64,000 nt of DNA from Inquilinus sp. Marseille-Q2685 (GTDB taxonomy: Bacteria; Pseudomonadota; Alphaproteobacteria; DSM-16000; Inquilinaceae). Position numbers and translations under genes: made by a program. Within the stretch, counting starts at the first letter, position 1. Each line of letters opens with the position of its first letter. Shown here piece after piece: positions 16,962 to 25,009 of this stretch. The stretch covers positions 491,001 to 555,000 of the forward strand of contig NZ_CAKAKL010000002.1 in NCBI RefSeq assembly GCF_916619195.1, written 5' to 3'. The notes beneath the pieces were generated by a model that was not told the DNA's origin, made no database searches, and saw only the letters and a list, made by a program, of their open reading frames with translations.

Positions 16962-17456
16962 TCAGCCCTTCTCGTCCTCCGCTGCGGCCTCGTGGGCGGC
17001 GCGGATCTCGCTCAAGCGGTCGTGGATCTCGGCCTCGAACGGCTCGACCTTCGGCCCGGTCGCGTCGATCGACAGGTTCAGCACCTCGCTCTCGGCCAGC
17101 ACGGTGCCGTCCGCGGCGCGGCGCATCAGGTGGTGCAGGGTGAAGCGCTTGGCGTCCATCGCGCCCAGCCGGGTTTCGACCGCCACCTCGTCGCCGGAAT
17201 GGGCCTCGCGCCGGTAGCGGATCTTCATCTCGCCGGTGAAGACGGTGCGCCGGCTGCGCGCCCGGTAGGCGGCGTCGATGCCGGCGAACTCCAGGAAGGC
17301 GTCGGTGGCGTGGCTGAAGATGACGGCGTAGTAGCCGTCGTTGAGATGGCCGTTGTAGTCGGTCCACTCCGCCCGCACCGCCTCGCGGTGCAGCCGCAGC
17401 GGCGCCGCGATCGTCCGGGCGGACGGGGATGTCGGGTTGGCCGCGGTCGCTGGCAT
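16962..17456 (-). CDS. Hotdog-fold acyl-CoA thioesterase, candidate betainyl-CoA thioesterase
   Basis: 164 residues. 'VRAEWTDYNGHLNDGYYAVIFSHATDAFLEFAG' is the 4HBT motif, with the catalytic Asp/Asn in DYNGH. 'YRREAHSGDEVAVETRLGAMDAKRFTLHHLM' is the central sheet. The combination resembles the thioesterase domain fused to, or encoded with, L-carnitine dehydrogenase, which hydrolyses betainyl-CoA to glycine betaine. The adjacent choline/carnitine-binding protein gene 37 bp downstream supports this. Without a dehydrogenase or cleavage enzyme here, the substrate remains an inference. Confidence 0.75.
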   Translation of the reverse strand: MPATAANPTSPSARTIAAPLRLHREAVRAEWTDYNGHLNDGYYAVIFSHATDAFLEFAGIDAAYRARSRRTVFTGEMKIRYRREAHSGDEVAVETRLGAMDAKRFTLHHLMRRAADGTVLAESEVLNLSIDATGPKVEPFEAEIHDRLSEIRAAHEAAAEDEKG

Positions 17457-17608
17457 CCGCCGGTTGGTCCTCGCCTGCGGCCCGTCTTCCGTCGGACGGG
17501 CTCGGATGCTGGCGATGCTACGCGGCGGCGGCGCGCCTCATTGACCGAAGGCGACGCCGACCTGATCGAAAGCGCCGCCCCTCCGCCGGGGCGGAGAGGG
17601 CCGGCGGT

Positions 17609-18763
17609 TCAGAGGCCCAGCAGCAGGCCGAGCTTCATGCCGAGGGCACGGAAGATCGAGGCCTCCGGCACGTCCTGGGCGGCGACCAGCGGCACCTTGC
17701 GCACCGGCCCGTCCGGCGGGGCGATGTCGAGCTCGCCCAGCACCTGGCCCTTGGCGATCGGCGCCTCGATCGGCTCCTGGAACCGGGCGGTGACGGTCAT
17801 CTTGTCGAAATCGGCCGGCTGCAGGGTCATGGCCAGGTCCTGCGCCACCGTCACCGGCACCTTGTCCTCGGCGCCGAGCCACACCGTCGCCTCGTCGACC
17901 GCGGCACCGGCCTTGAACAGCGGGTACAGGCGGAACTGGTTCCAGCCCCATTCCAGCAGCCGGGCGCCCTCGTCGGCGCGGGACTGCATGCTGGGCAGCC
18001 CGTTGACCACCAGGATCAGCCGGCGGTTGTCGCGAACGCCCGAGGCGGTCAGGCCGTAGCCGCCGGAGTCGGTGTGGCCGGTCTTGATCCCGTCCACGCC
18101 CATGTCGCGGTACAGCAACGGATTGCGGTTGCCCTGCTTGATCTTGTTCCAGGTGAACTCCCGCTCGCCGTCGTAGCGATAGTATTGCGGGAAGTCCGAG
18201 ATCATCCGCTCGGCCAGGATCGCCAGGTCGCGCGCGGTCGAATAGTGCTCCGGGTCCGGCAGGCCGTTGGAGGTGACGAAGTGGCTGGCGTTCATGCCCA
18301 GCCTTTTCGCCATCTCGTTCATGCGGTCGGCGAAGGCGCTCTCCGACCCCGCCAGGCCTTCGGCCAGCACCACCGCGGCGTCGTTGCCGGACTGGATCAG
18401 GAGGCCGCGCAGCAGGTCCTCGACCCGGATGCTGTCCCCGACCTGGACGAACATCTTCGACCCGCCGGTCTGCCAGGCCTTCTTGCTGACCGGGAACTTG
18501 GTGTCGAGCGTGATCCGGCCGTCCCGCAGCGCGTCGTAGACCAGATAGGCCGTCATCATCTTGCTCATCGACGATGTCGGCATGCGCTCGTCCGCGGCCT
18601 TCTCCATCAGCACCGTGTCGGTGGTGGTGTCGATCAGGATCGCCTGTTTGGCGATGGTGTCGACGGTGGCCGCGCCGGCGGGCAGCGCGGCCAGGGTGGC
18701 GAGGAGGATTGTGGCACGGAAGAGGGGGGCCGGCATCGCGATCTTGGTCATGGAGCGGAGCAT
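17609..18763 (-). CDS. D-alanyl-D-alanine carboxypeptidase (PBP5/6, DacF/DacC type)
   Basis: 384 residues. Signal peptide (about 1-31), then peptidase S11: nucleophile motif S65-M-S-K68, SGN (QSGNDAAV) and KTG (GIKTGHTDSGGYG). The C-terminal beta domain (about 290-370) and an amphipathic C-terminus 'SIFRALGMKLGLLLGL' that anchors PBP5-type enzymes on the outer face of the inner membrane. It trims the terminal D-Ala of peptidoglycan stem peptides. ATG 18763 is preferred; ATGs 18751 and 18736 are also in frame before the hydrophobic core. Confidence 0.93.
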   Translation of the reverse strand: MLRSMTKIAMPAPLFRATILLATLAALPAGAATVDTIAKQAILIDTTTDTVLMEKAADERMPTSSMSKMMTAYLVYDALRDGRITLDTKFPVSKKAWQTGGSKMFVQVGDSIRVEDLLRGLLIQSGNDAAVVLAEGLAGSESAFADRMNEMAKRLGMNASHFVTSNGLPDPEHYSTARDLAILAERMISDFPQYYRYDGEREFTWNKIKQGNRNPLLYRDMGVDGIKTGHTDSGGYGLTASGVRDNRRLILVVNGLPSMQSRADEGARLLEWGWNQFRLYPLFKAGAAVDEATVWLGAEDKVPVTVAQDLAMTLQPADFDKMTVTARFQEPIEAPIAKGQVLGELDIAPPDGPVRKVPLVAAQDVPEASIFRALGMKLGLLLGL

Positions 18764-19085
18764 GGATCGCAGGGATAGCGTCAACTGAGGCCGCTGCCAA
18801 CCCAAGCCTGTCACGACCGGCCGCGGCGAAGCGCGCGGGGCGGCGACGGTCCATCGGCCCGCCGCTCGCCGCGGATGCCATGGGCAACGGCCGATCCCCC
18901 ATCCGGGGGTGATAGGAGGGTGGTCGCCTGCTCTAAGATGAGAACGAATAACCTGTCGACCTGTCCCTTTCGGGTCATAGCGCAAAGGTCGTGCGAATTG
19001 TACAATGTCAGGCGTGGTGGGGGCCACGTCTGTCGAATAGGCGAGATGCAACATGGGGGAGCAACAGGCTCTAGGAAAACAAACA

Positions 19086-19118
19086 TATTCATTTTTATGC
19101 AAGTTTTATGAATGAATA
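19086..19118. promoter_or_regulatory. AT-rich inverted repeat, likely operator of the S24-fold regulator
   Basis: The 398-bp gap 18764-19161 is mostly ordinary GC-rich spacer but ends in a sharply AT-rich patch (19076-19120). In it TTCAT (19088-19092) is mirrored by ATGAA at 19108-19112, and ATGAATGAATA (19108-19118) is itself repetitive. It lies 45-75 bp before the ATG of the HTH/S24 gene, where such regulators usually bind their own promoter. Confidence 0.45.
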
Positions 19119-19161
19119 AGATCCTACACGTGGCTCAACGCCCCCGGGAGATATTGTTCCC

Positions 19162-19791
19162 ATGCTGAAGCACGCCGACATCTGGGCGGCGATCGACCGT
19201 CTCGCCAGGCTCAACGGCTTGTCCGCATCGGGCCTTGCGCGCCGCGCGGGGCTCGACCCCACGACCTTCAATCCAAGCAAGCGCCAGTCGAGCGACGGCA
19301 AGCTGCGCTGGCCGTCCACCGAGAGCATCTCCAAGATCCTCGACGCGACCAACAGCTCGATGGCCGCCTTCGTGCGGCTGATCGACGACGGATCGGGCCT
19401 GCCGGCCCGGCGAATCCCCGTCATCAGCCACGCCCAGGCCGTCGCCGACGGGCTGTTCGACGACGCGGGCCGCCCCACCGGCAAGGGGTGGGACGAGGTG
19501 GATTTCCCGAACCTGTCCGACCCGAGCGCCTATGCGCTGGAGGTCACGGGCGGCGACCTGGCGCCGATCTACCGGGACGGCGACGTCATCGTCGTCTCGC
19601 CGGCGGCCGGGCTGCGCCGCGGCGACCGGGTGGTGGCGAAGACGGCCGACGGGGCGCTGCTGATCGGCGAGCTGGTGCGGATCAGCGCCAACCGGATCGA
19701 CCTGAAGCCCTTGTCGGGCGACGAGCCGGCGCAGTCGCTGAAGCTGTCGGACGTGGTCTGGAAGGCCCGCATCGTCTGGGCGAGCCAGTAG
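19162..19791 (+). CDS. HTH regulator with S24/LexA-type C-terminal domain, catalytic serine missing
   Basis: 209 residues. The N-terminal XRE-like helix-turn-helix (about 7-62, 'LNGLSASGLARRAGLDPTTFNPSKR') is typical of C2-repressor-like regulators. The C-terminal half is the LexA/UmuD fold: 'ALEVTGGDLAPIYRDGDVIVVSP' and 'GDRVVAKTADGALLIGEL'. The usual G-D-S-M-x-P active site reads G130-G-D-L-A-P135, so the nucleophile Ser is Asp132 and self-cleavage should not occur; Lys160 of the dyad is kept. It is probably a non-cleavable dimerising repressor. GGGAGA at about 19145 precedes the start. Confidence 0.85.
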   Translation: MLKHADIWAAIDRLARLNGLSASGLARRAGLDPTTFNPSKRQSSDGKLRWPSTESISKILDATNSSMAAFVRLIDDGSGLPARRIPVISHAQAVADGLFDDAGRPTGKGWDEVDFPNLSDPSAYALEVTGGDLAPIYRDGDVIVVSPAAGLRRGDRVVAKTADGALLIGELVRISANRIDLKPLSGDEPAQSLKLSDVVWKARIVWASQ

Positions 19792-19841
19792 GCTGCGGCC
19801 GGGCGGGCCTCTGCGTCCGGCGCAGGGCTGGGCCATCGGCC

Positions 19842-19867
19842 GCCGGGCGGTGTTGGCGCCGCCCGGC
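19842..19867 (+). terminator. GC hairpin after the S24-fold regulator
   Basis: GCCGGGCGG (19842-19850), an 8-nt loop, and CCGCCCGGC (19859-19867) form a 9-bp stem 50 bp past the stop codon of the regulator and 50 bp before the aminotransferase start. No T-tract follows, so termination is only possible, not shown. Confidence 0.35.
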
Positions 19868-19916
19868 CGCTCGCCTATGCTCCGCCGGTCATAAGATGCG
19901 GGATCGGACGGACGAC

Positions 19917-20759
19917 ATGGCGAGACAAGCGTGGACCTTCCTCGACGGCTCCTGGCAGGAGGGCAATCCGCCGATCATGGGGCCGCTGACCCATGCCGCC
20001 TGGATGGCCTCGATCATCTTCGACGGCGCCCGCGGCTTCGAGGGCGTGGCGCCGGATCTCGACCGTCATTGCGTCCGCGCGGTGGCCTCGGCCAAGGCCA
20101 TGGGGCTGGAGGCGACCCTGCCGGCCGAGGAGATCGAGGCGCTGGCCCGCGAGGGGCTGCGCCGCTTCCCGGCCGACGCCGCGGTCTATATCCGGCCGAT
20201 GTTCTGGGCCGAGGACGGCTGGATCGAGCCCGACCCGGCAGCGACGCGTTTCTGCCTGTCGATCTATGATTCGCCGCTGCCCCAGCCGGGCGAGGACAGC
20301 GCCTGCTTCGCCCAGGGGCTGCGCCGGCCGTCGCCGGAGATGGCGCCGACCCGGGCCAAGGCGGCCTGCCTCTACCCGCAATCCGGCTTCGCCATGCGCC
20401 AGGCCAAGAGCCGCGGCTTCACCAATGCGGTGATGCTGGACCCGATCGGCAACGTCGCCGAATTCGCCACCGCCAACATCTTCATGGCCAAGGACGGCGC
20501 GGTGCACACCCCGGCGGCGAACGGCACCTTCCTCGCCGGCATCACCCGCCGCCGGGTGATCGAGCTCTTGCGCCACGACGGGGTCGAGGTGATCGAGCGC
20601 GCGATCCGGCCGGAGGAGCTGGTCGATGCCGACGAGATCTTCCAGACCGGCAACTTCGCCAAGGTGCTGCCCTGCACCCGGCTGGAGGACCGGCATTTGC
20701 AGCCGGGCCCGTTCTACGCCAAGGCCCGCAAGCTGTACTGGGACTGGGCCCATTCTTGA
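19917..20759 (+). CDS. Class IV (branched-chain type) aminotransferase
   Basis: 280 residues. PLP-dependent fold IV enzyme: 'GPLTHAAWMASIIFDGARGFEGVAPDLDRH' (N-terminal domain), the presumed Schiff-base Lys148 in APTRAKAACLYPQ, 'SRGFTNAVMLDPIGNVAEFATANIFMAKDG' and 'TRRRVIELLRHDGVEVIERAI'. Family members are annotated as branched-chain amino acid or D-amino acid aminotransferases; the alphaproteobacterial subgroup starting 'WTFLDGxWxEGNP' is usually called BCAT but substrate proof is thin. ATG 19896 is an in-frame alternative. It is 16 bp upstream of the FkbM gene. Confidence 0.88.
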   Translation: MARQAWTFLDGSWQEGNPPIMGPLTHAAWMASIIFDGARGFEGVAPDLDRHCVRAVASAKAMGLEATLPAEEIEALAREGLRRFPADAAVYIRPMFWAEDGWIEPDPAATRFCLSIYDSPLPQPGEDSACFAQGLRRPSPEMAPTRAKAACLYPQSGFAMRQAKSRGFTNAVMLDPIGNVAEFATANIFMAKDGAVHTPAANGTFLAGITRRRVIELLRHDGVEVIERAIRPEELVDADEIFQTGNFAKVLPCTRLEDRHLQPGPFYAKARKLYWDWAHS

Positions 20760-20775
20760 TCCGGAGCGAGCGCCG

Positions 20776-21453
20776 ATGGCCCTGTCGCCCGAGCCGGTCT
20801 CCAAGGACACGCGCAACCTGATCCGGGTGCTCGAACACCAGGGCATCACCCTGGTGTTCGACGTCGGCGCCAATGTCGGCCAGTACGCGCAGCGGCTGCG
20901 GCGCGGCGGCTATGCCGGGCGGATCGTCTCGGTCGAGCCGCTGTCGGCCGCCCATGCCGCCCTGGCGGCTGCGGCGGCCGGCGATCCAGACTGGGCGGTC
21001 GAGTCGCGGATGGCGCTGGGCGACAACGACGCGCCGGTGACGCTGCAGGTCTCGGGCGAGAGCGACATGAGCTCGGTGCTCGACTTCACCGCCGAGATGG
21101 CGGACCTGCTCGACGGCTCGGCCTATGTCGGCACCGAGGTGGCGTCGCAGGCGCGGCTGGAGCGGATCTTCCCGCGCCACGCCCGGCCGGACGACCGGGT
21201 GCTGCTGAAGATCGACACCCAGGGCACCGAGCGCCAGGTGCTGGACGGCGCGCGCGGCGTGCTGCCGCGCATCGCCGCGGTACAGATGGAGCTGTCGGTC
21301 GTGCCGGTCTATGACGGCGAACCGTCCTATCTCGACAGCATCCGGCACATGGCGGAGCTCGGCTTCGTCCCGGCGCTGTTCATCCCCGGCTATTTCAACC
21401 GTCGCACCGCCCGGCTGATCGGCATGGACGGGGTGTTCGTGCGGCCGGGCTAG
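20776..21453 (+). CDS. FkbM family methyltransferase
   Basis: 225 residues. SAM-binding Rossmann motif I 'VFDVGANVGQYAQRLRRGGYAGRIVSVEPL' at about 25-55, followed by 'LLKIDTQGTERQVLDGA', the signature FkbM 'KIDVQGxE' segment. Such enzymes O-methylate sugars or other small hydroxylated compounds, often surface polysaccharides. Preceded by GGAGCG and followed 10 bp later by a DUF1624 acyltransferase-like membrane gene; the three genes (aminotransferase, FkbM, DUF1624) look like one transcript. Confidence 0.88.
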   Translation: MALSPEPVSKDTRNLIRVLEHQGITLVFDVGANVGQYAQRLRRGGYAGRIVSVEPLSAAHAALAAAAAGDPDWAVESRMALGDNDAPVTLQVSGESDMSSVLDFTAEMADLLDGSAYVGTEVASQARLERIFPRHARPDDRVLLKIDTQGTERQVLDGARGVLPRIAAVQMELSVVPVYDGEPSYLDSIRHMAELGFVPALFIPGYFNRRTARLIGMDGVFVRPG

Positions 21454-21463
21454 CCAGATCTCG

Positions 21464-22417
21464 ATGACCCCTTCCGCGCGTCCCGGCCGCCTGCCGGTCA
21501 TCGACCTGCTCCGCGGCCTGGCGCTGCTGGCGATGGCCCTCTACCACCTGTCCTGGGACCTGACGTTCTTCCGCTTCGTCGACTGGGACCTGCAGGGCGA
21601 CGCCGGCTGGATCGCGGCGCGCTACCTGATCGCCGGCAGCTTCCTGGCCCTGGTCGGCGTCGGCCTGGTGCTGTGGGACGTGCAGGGCCGCGACTGGCGG
21701 CGCTGGGCGATCCGGCTTGCCAAGGTCGTGGCCGGCGCCGCCGCGGTCACGGCGGCGACCCGGGTCGCGATTCCCGACCAGTTCATCTTCTTCGGCATCC
21801 TGCACTGCATCGCCGTGGCCAGCATCCTCGGCCTCCTGTTCCTGCGGCTGCCGCCGACCGCGAACTTCGTTCTCGGCCTCGCCGTGATCGCGCTGCCGAT
21901 CCTGTGGCGTTCGGCCCTGCTCGACCATCCCTGGCTGCTCTGGACCGGGCTCGGCACCCAACCGCCGCGCAGCAACGACTATGAGCCGCTGTTTCCCTGG
22001 TTCGGGCCGGTGCTGCTGGGCATCGCCCTGGCCCGCTGGTGGCTGCGGGCCCGCGCGCCCGGCGGAACCGTCGACGGCGACATCCCGGGCCGGCCGCTGC
22101 GCTGGGCGGGGCGGCACAGCCTGGCCGTCTATCTGGTCCACCAGCCGCTGCTGATCGGCCTGCTGCTGCTGGTCGGGATGGCGCTCGGCCGCGATCCCTG
22201 GGAGATGCTGTCGCCGGCGCCGGACCCGGCGCCGCTGCTGATCGACTGCCAGGTGCAATGCGAGCAGCAGGGCGGCGGCACCGAGACCTGCCATGCCTAT
22301 TGCGGCTGCATGGTCGACGGGGTCCGGGCCCAGAGCCTGTGGCCGGCGCTGCGGCCGGATGCGGCGCCCGAGCTCAAGGATCGCCTGCGCGATCTGGCCG
22401 CCGTCTGCAGCCGATAG
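21464..22417 (+). CDS. DUF1624 / heparan-alpha-glucosaminide N-acetyltransferase-like membrane protein
   Basis: 317 residues. About seven transmembrane segments. The opening 'PVIDLLRGLALLAMALYHLSWDLTFF' carries the invariant DxxRG and YH...D of DUF1624 proteins, relatives of the lysosomal HGSNAT acetyltransferase; 'FFGILHCIA', 'WFGPVLLGIAL' and 'GRHSLAVYLVHQPLL' are later family motifs. The C-terminal 60 residues form a hydrophilic Cys-rich tail (CQVQCEQQ...CHAYCGCM), possibly an oxidised or metal-binding extension. Likely transfers an acyl group across the inner membrane to a periplasmic glycan; unproven. Confidence 0.83.
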   Translation: MTPSARPGRLPVIDLLRGLALLAMALYHLSWDLTFFRFVDWDLQGDAGWIAARYLIAGSFLALVGVGLVLWDVQGRDWRRWAIRLAKVVAGAAAVTAATRVAIPDQFIFFGILHCIAVASILGLLFLRLPPTANFVLGLAVIALPILWRSALLDHPWLLWTGLGTQPPRSNDYEPLFPWFGPVLLGIALARWWLRARAPGGTVDGDIPGRPLRWAGRHSLAVYLVHQPLLIGLLLLVGMALGRDPWEMLSPAPDPAPLLIDCQVQCEQQGGGTETCHAYCGCMVDGVRAQSLWPALRPDAAPELKDRLRDLAAVCSR

Positions 22418-22511
22418 CGCAAGCGCAACCTGACGGAAAATTAGCTCGCCTGCCACCGGCCGCAGCCCTAGTCTCGGCGCCGATGTCCGGATTGCCCCGC
22501 CGACCCCAGCC

Positions 22512-23090
22512 ATGAGCCCGCCCGACGAGGACAGCCCGTCCGGCGTGAGGCGGGATGTCGGCTGGTCGGCGCTGATGGTCGCGGCGCAGGCGGGCGACCG
22601 GGCCGCCTATCACCGGCTGCTGATCGAGATCACCCCCTATCTGCGGGCGCTGGCCCGCCGGTCGCTGCACCGCCCGGCCGATGCCGAGGATGCGGTGCAG
22701 GACGTGCTGCTGACCCTGCACAGCATCCGCCGGACCTATGATTCGGCCCGGCCCTTCCAGCCTTGGCTGGTGGCGATCGCGCGCCGGCGGATCGTCGACC
22801 GCGTGCGGATCCAGATCCGCACCACCGGCCGCGAGACGGCGATCGAGCCGTTCCAGGAAACCTTTGCCGCCCCCGAAACGAACGAGTTGGGGATGGAGGC
22901 CGATTCGATCGCGCTGCGCCGCGCGATCGCGGAGCTGCCGCCGGGCCAGCGCCAGGCGGTGGAGCTGCTGAAGCTGAAGGACATGTCGCTGAAGGAGGCG
23001 TCGGCGGCCAGCGGCGCGTCGGTGCCGGCGCTGAAGGTCGCGATGCATCGTGCGCTGAAGGCGCTGAAGGGGGCGTTGGGGCCGAAATGA
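22512..23090 (+). CDS. ECF sigma factor paired with NrsF
   Basis: 192 residues. Sigma region 2 (about 35-105, 'YLRALARRSLHRPADAEDAVQDVLLTLHSIRRTYDSARPFQPWLVAIARRRIVDRVR') and region 4 (about 135-188, 'ELPPGQRQAVELLKLKDMSLKEASAASGASVPALKVAMHRALKAL'). It directs RNA polymerase to a stress regulon. The next gene overlaps it by 4 bp (ATGA) and encodes an NrsF anti-sigma factor, so this is the SigF-type system known from Caulobacter, which answers heavy-metal and related oxidative stress. Confidence 0.92.
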   Translation: MSPPDEDSPSGVRRDVGWSALMVAAQAGDRAAYHRLLIEITPYLRALARRSLHRPADAEDAVQDVLLTLHSIRRTYDSARPFQPWLVAIARRRIVDRVRIQIRTTGRETAIEPFQETFAAPETNELGMEADSIALRRAIAELPPGQRQAVELLKLKDMSLKEASAASGASVPALKVAMHRALKALKGALGPK

Positions 23091-23770
23091 CGGAGACGGA
23101 GCGGACTCGCACCGAAGATCTGATCGCGCAACTTGCCGCCGATGCCCGGCCGGTCCGCCCGTTGCGGCCGCCAATGCTGCGGGCGGCACTGTGGCTGCTG
23201 ATCGCCGCCGCCGTGATCGCCGCCGTGGTCGCGCTGAAAGGCGTCCGGCACGAGCGGATGGAGGAGATGGCGGAGACCTCCTACCAGCTCGAATGGGCCG
23301 GCGCGATGCTGACCGGCATCCTCGCCGCCATCGCCGCCTTCCATGTCAGCCTGCCCGACCGGTCGCGGCGCTGGGCTCTGCTGCCGGTTCCGGGGCTGGT
23401 CTTCTGGTTGGCCTCGATGGGCTATGGCTGCCTGACCGACTGGATCCGCTTCGGCCCGGACGGCTTTGTCCTCGGCACCAGCTTCCGCTGTTTCACGAAC
23501 ATCCTGATGGTGAGCATTCCGCTCTGGGGGCTGCTGGTGGTGATGCTGCGCTTCGCGGGGTCGGTGCGGCCGACCGCCACCATCGTCACCGGGATGCTGG
23601 CTGCATCGGCCCTCGTCTCCTGCGGCGTGTCGCTGTTTCATCCGCTCGACACCACGATCATGGTGCTGATCTGGCACGGCGGCTCGATCGCGCTGCTCGT
23701 CGGGCTGGCCAGGCTGTTCAACCGCCGGCTGTTCGCGCTGATCGCTCCGCGTCCCGCCCCTTCGGTCTGA
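23087..23770 (+). CDS. nrsF: NrsF (DUF1109) anti-sigma factor
   Basis: 227 residues with six predicted transmembrane helices after a short cytoplasmic N-terminus (TETERTRTEDLIAQLAADARPVRPL). Conserved NrsF marks include the periplasmic cysteines in 'GYGCLTDW' and 'SFRCFTNI' and in 'VSCGVSLFHPLDTTIMVLIWHGGSI'. It should hold the sigma factor at the inner membrane and release it when the cysteines sense the stress. ATG 23087 overlaps the sigma gene's stop, a sign of coupled synthesis. The gene stands as the end of that operon; 150 bp follow before the next start. Confidence 0.88.
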   Translation: MTETERTRTEDLIAQLAADARPVRPLRPPMLRAALWLLIAAAVIAAVVALKGVRHERMEEMAETSYQLEWAGAMLTGILAAIAAFHVSLPDRSRRWALLPVPGLVFWLASMGYGCLTDWIRFGPDGFVLGTSFRCFTNILMVSIPLWGLLVVMLRFAGSVRPTATIVTGMLAASALVSCGVSLFHPLDTTIMVLIWHGGSIALLVGLARLFNRRLFALIAPRPAPSV

Positions 23771-23920
23771 CGCTCTTCCGAAGCGGAGCCTCGTCCCGGC
23801 CCGGCCCGGCTTGGGCCGAGGCCGGATGGCGAGGCGGATACAGGTGGAGACACGAGAGGGCTTGATTCGCGATTGATAATCGTTCTCAAATGGACCGACC
23901 GTTCACACGGAGAGTCCAGA

Positions 23921-24418
23921 ATGGACGAGGACCAGATCACCGAGCCGAGCGACCGCCGCGCCCTGCCCTTTGCCGAACAACTGCTGCTGTGGGCGATGCG
24001 GCTCAGCGTCGTCGGGCTGAAGACCGGGGCGCCGACCGACCATCCGGTGCTGCTGGCCTTCCGCAAGGTCGGCGCCGAAGCGGCGGCGGAGCGGATCGGC
24101 CTTCTGACCCGCATCATCGGCTTCGGCGCCGAGCGGCGGGTGCAGATCGGGGTGCCCTGCGCCTTCACCGTCACCGAAGACGAGCGCCGGATCCTGGATC
24201 TGGTCGCGATCGGCCAGTCGGGCGTGTCGGGCACGCTGATGCTGCGCGGCATGCTGTCGCCGGCCGCCTGCCGCGCCGCCGCCGGCCTGTGCGCCGAGCT
24301 CGGCGGCCTCCTGGCCGAAGCGGGGGTGATGCTGCAGCGGCCGGCCGCGCCGCCGCGGCCGCTGCGGATGCCGGCCAACCAGGCGTCCTTCGGCCTGGTC
24401 CGGGCGGCGCTGTCATGA
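23921..24418 (+). CDS. Unknown protein, first of two tandem paralogues
   Basis: 165 residues, cytoplasmic by sequence. Core: 'LPFAEQLLLWAMRLSVVGLKTGAPTDHPVLLAFRKVGAEAAAERIGLLTRIIGFGAERRVQIGVPCAFTVTEDERRILDLVAIGQSG'. The ATG at 23921 has GGAGAG 7 nt before it. The same layout (LLWAMR, FRKVGAEAAAE, VTEDERRILDLVA, ML(S/T)PAA) recurs in the next gene at about one-third identity by eye, so the two arose by duplication. No catalytic motif is evident; an all-helical regulatory or adaptor protein is likely. It ends in an ATGA overlap with its paralogue. Confidence 0.75.
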   Translation: MDEDQITEPSDRRALPFAEQLLLWAMRLSVVGLKTGAPTDHPVLLAFRKVGAEAAAERIGLLTRIIGFGAERRVQIGVPCAFTVTEDERRILDLVAIGQSGVSGTLMLRGMLSPAACRAAAGLCAELGGLLAEAGVMLQRPAAPPRPLRMPANQASFGLVRAALS

Positions 24419-24927
24419 GCGACGGGGCGCATGACTGCGACGATGCCCATGGTGATCAGACGGGCGCGCCGCCGCTGACCCGGGCCGAGACGCTGGTGCT
24501 GTGGGCGATCCGCGCCTGGGTCGCCGGCCACCGCCACGGCATTCCCGTGATCGCCAACCTCCGCACCGCCTTCCGCAACGAAGGCGCCCCGGCGGCGGCC
24601 GAGGCGGTGGACGACCTGATGGGCTTCATCGCCAACGGCGCCGGCCGCACCATCCAGGTGAACTGCCCGCGCTGCCGGCAGGTGACGGAGGATGAGCGGC
24701 TGCTGCTCGACATCGTGGCGCTGCACCAGCAGGGCGAGACGCTGTGGGCGCCGTTCCTGGCCCGCGCCATCCTGACGCCGGCCGCCACCCGGCTGTGCGG
24801 CCTGCCTTTCGCCGCGGTGGCGGACGCCCTTCAGGATGGCGGCATCGTGCTGCCCGCGGTCGCCGGGCAGGTCCCGCCGCCGGAGGCCGCCGCCCATGCG
24901 GTCCCGTCCGGAACGACGATCCACTGA
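24415..24927 (+). CDS. Unknown protein, second of two tandem paralogues
   Basis: 170 residues. Aligns with the preceding protein over 'LTRAETLVLWAIRAWVAGHRHGIPVIANLRTAFRNEGAPAAAEAVDDLMGFIANGAGRTIQVNCPRCRQVTEDERLLLDIVALHQQGE'. It adds a CPRC pair (NCPRCRQ) where the first copy has VPCAF, so one Cys is shared and a second is new, perhaps for metal or redox. Translationally coupled to its paralogue. A single-domain response regulator follows 82 bp later on the same strand, which hints at a signalling role. Confidence 0.75.
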   Translation: MSDGAHDCDDAHGDQTGAPPLTRAETLVLWAIRAWVAGHRHGIPVIANLRTAFRNEGAPAAAEAVDDLMGFIANGAGRTIQVNCPRCRQVTEDERLLLDIVALHQQGETLWAPFLARAILTPAATRLCGLPFAAVADALQDGGIVLPAVAGQVPPPEAAAHAVPSGTTIH

Positions 24928-25009
24928 CGCGGCGGATGAAGGGTTGCCCCCGGGCCGGTTTGCCGCCATGAATCGGCCAGGGAACGAGAAAGAAGCGAAC
25001 AGCTGACCG

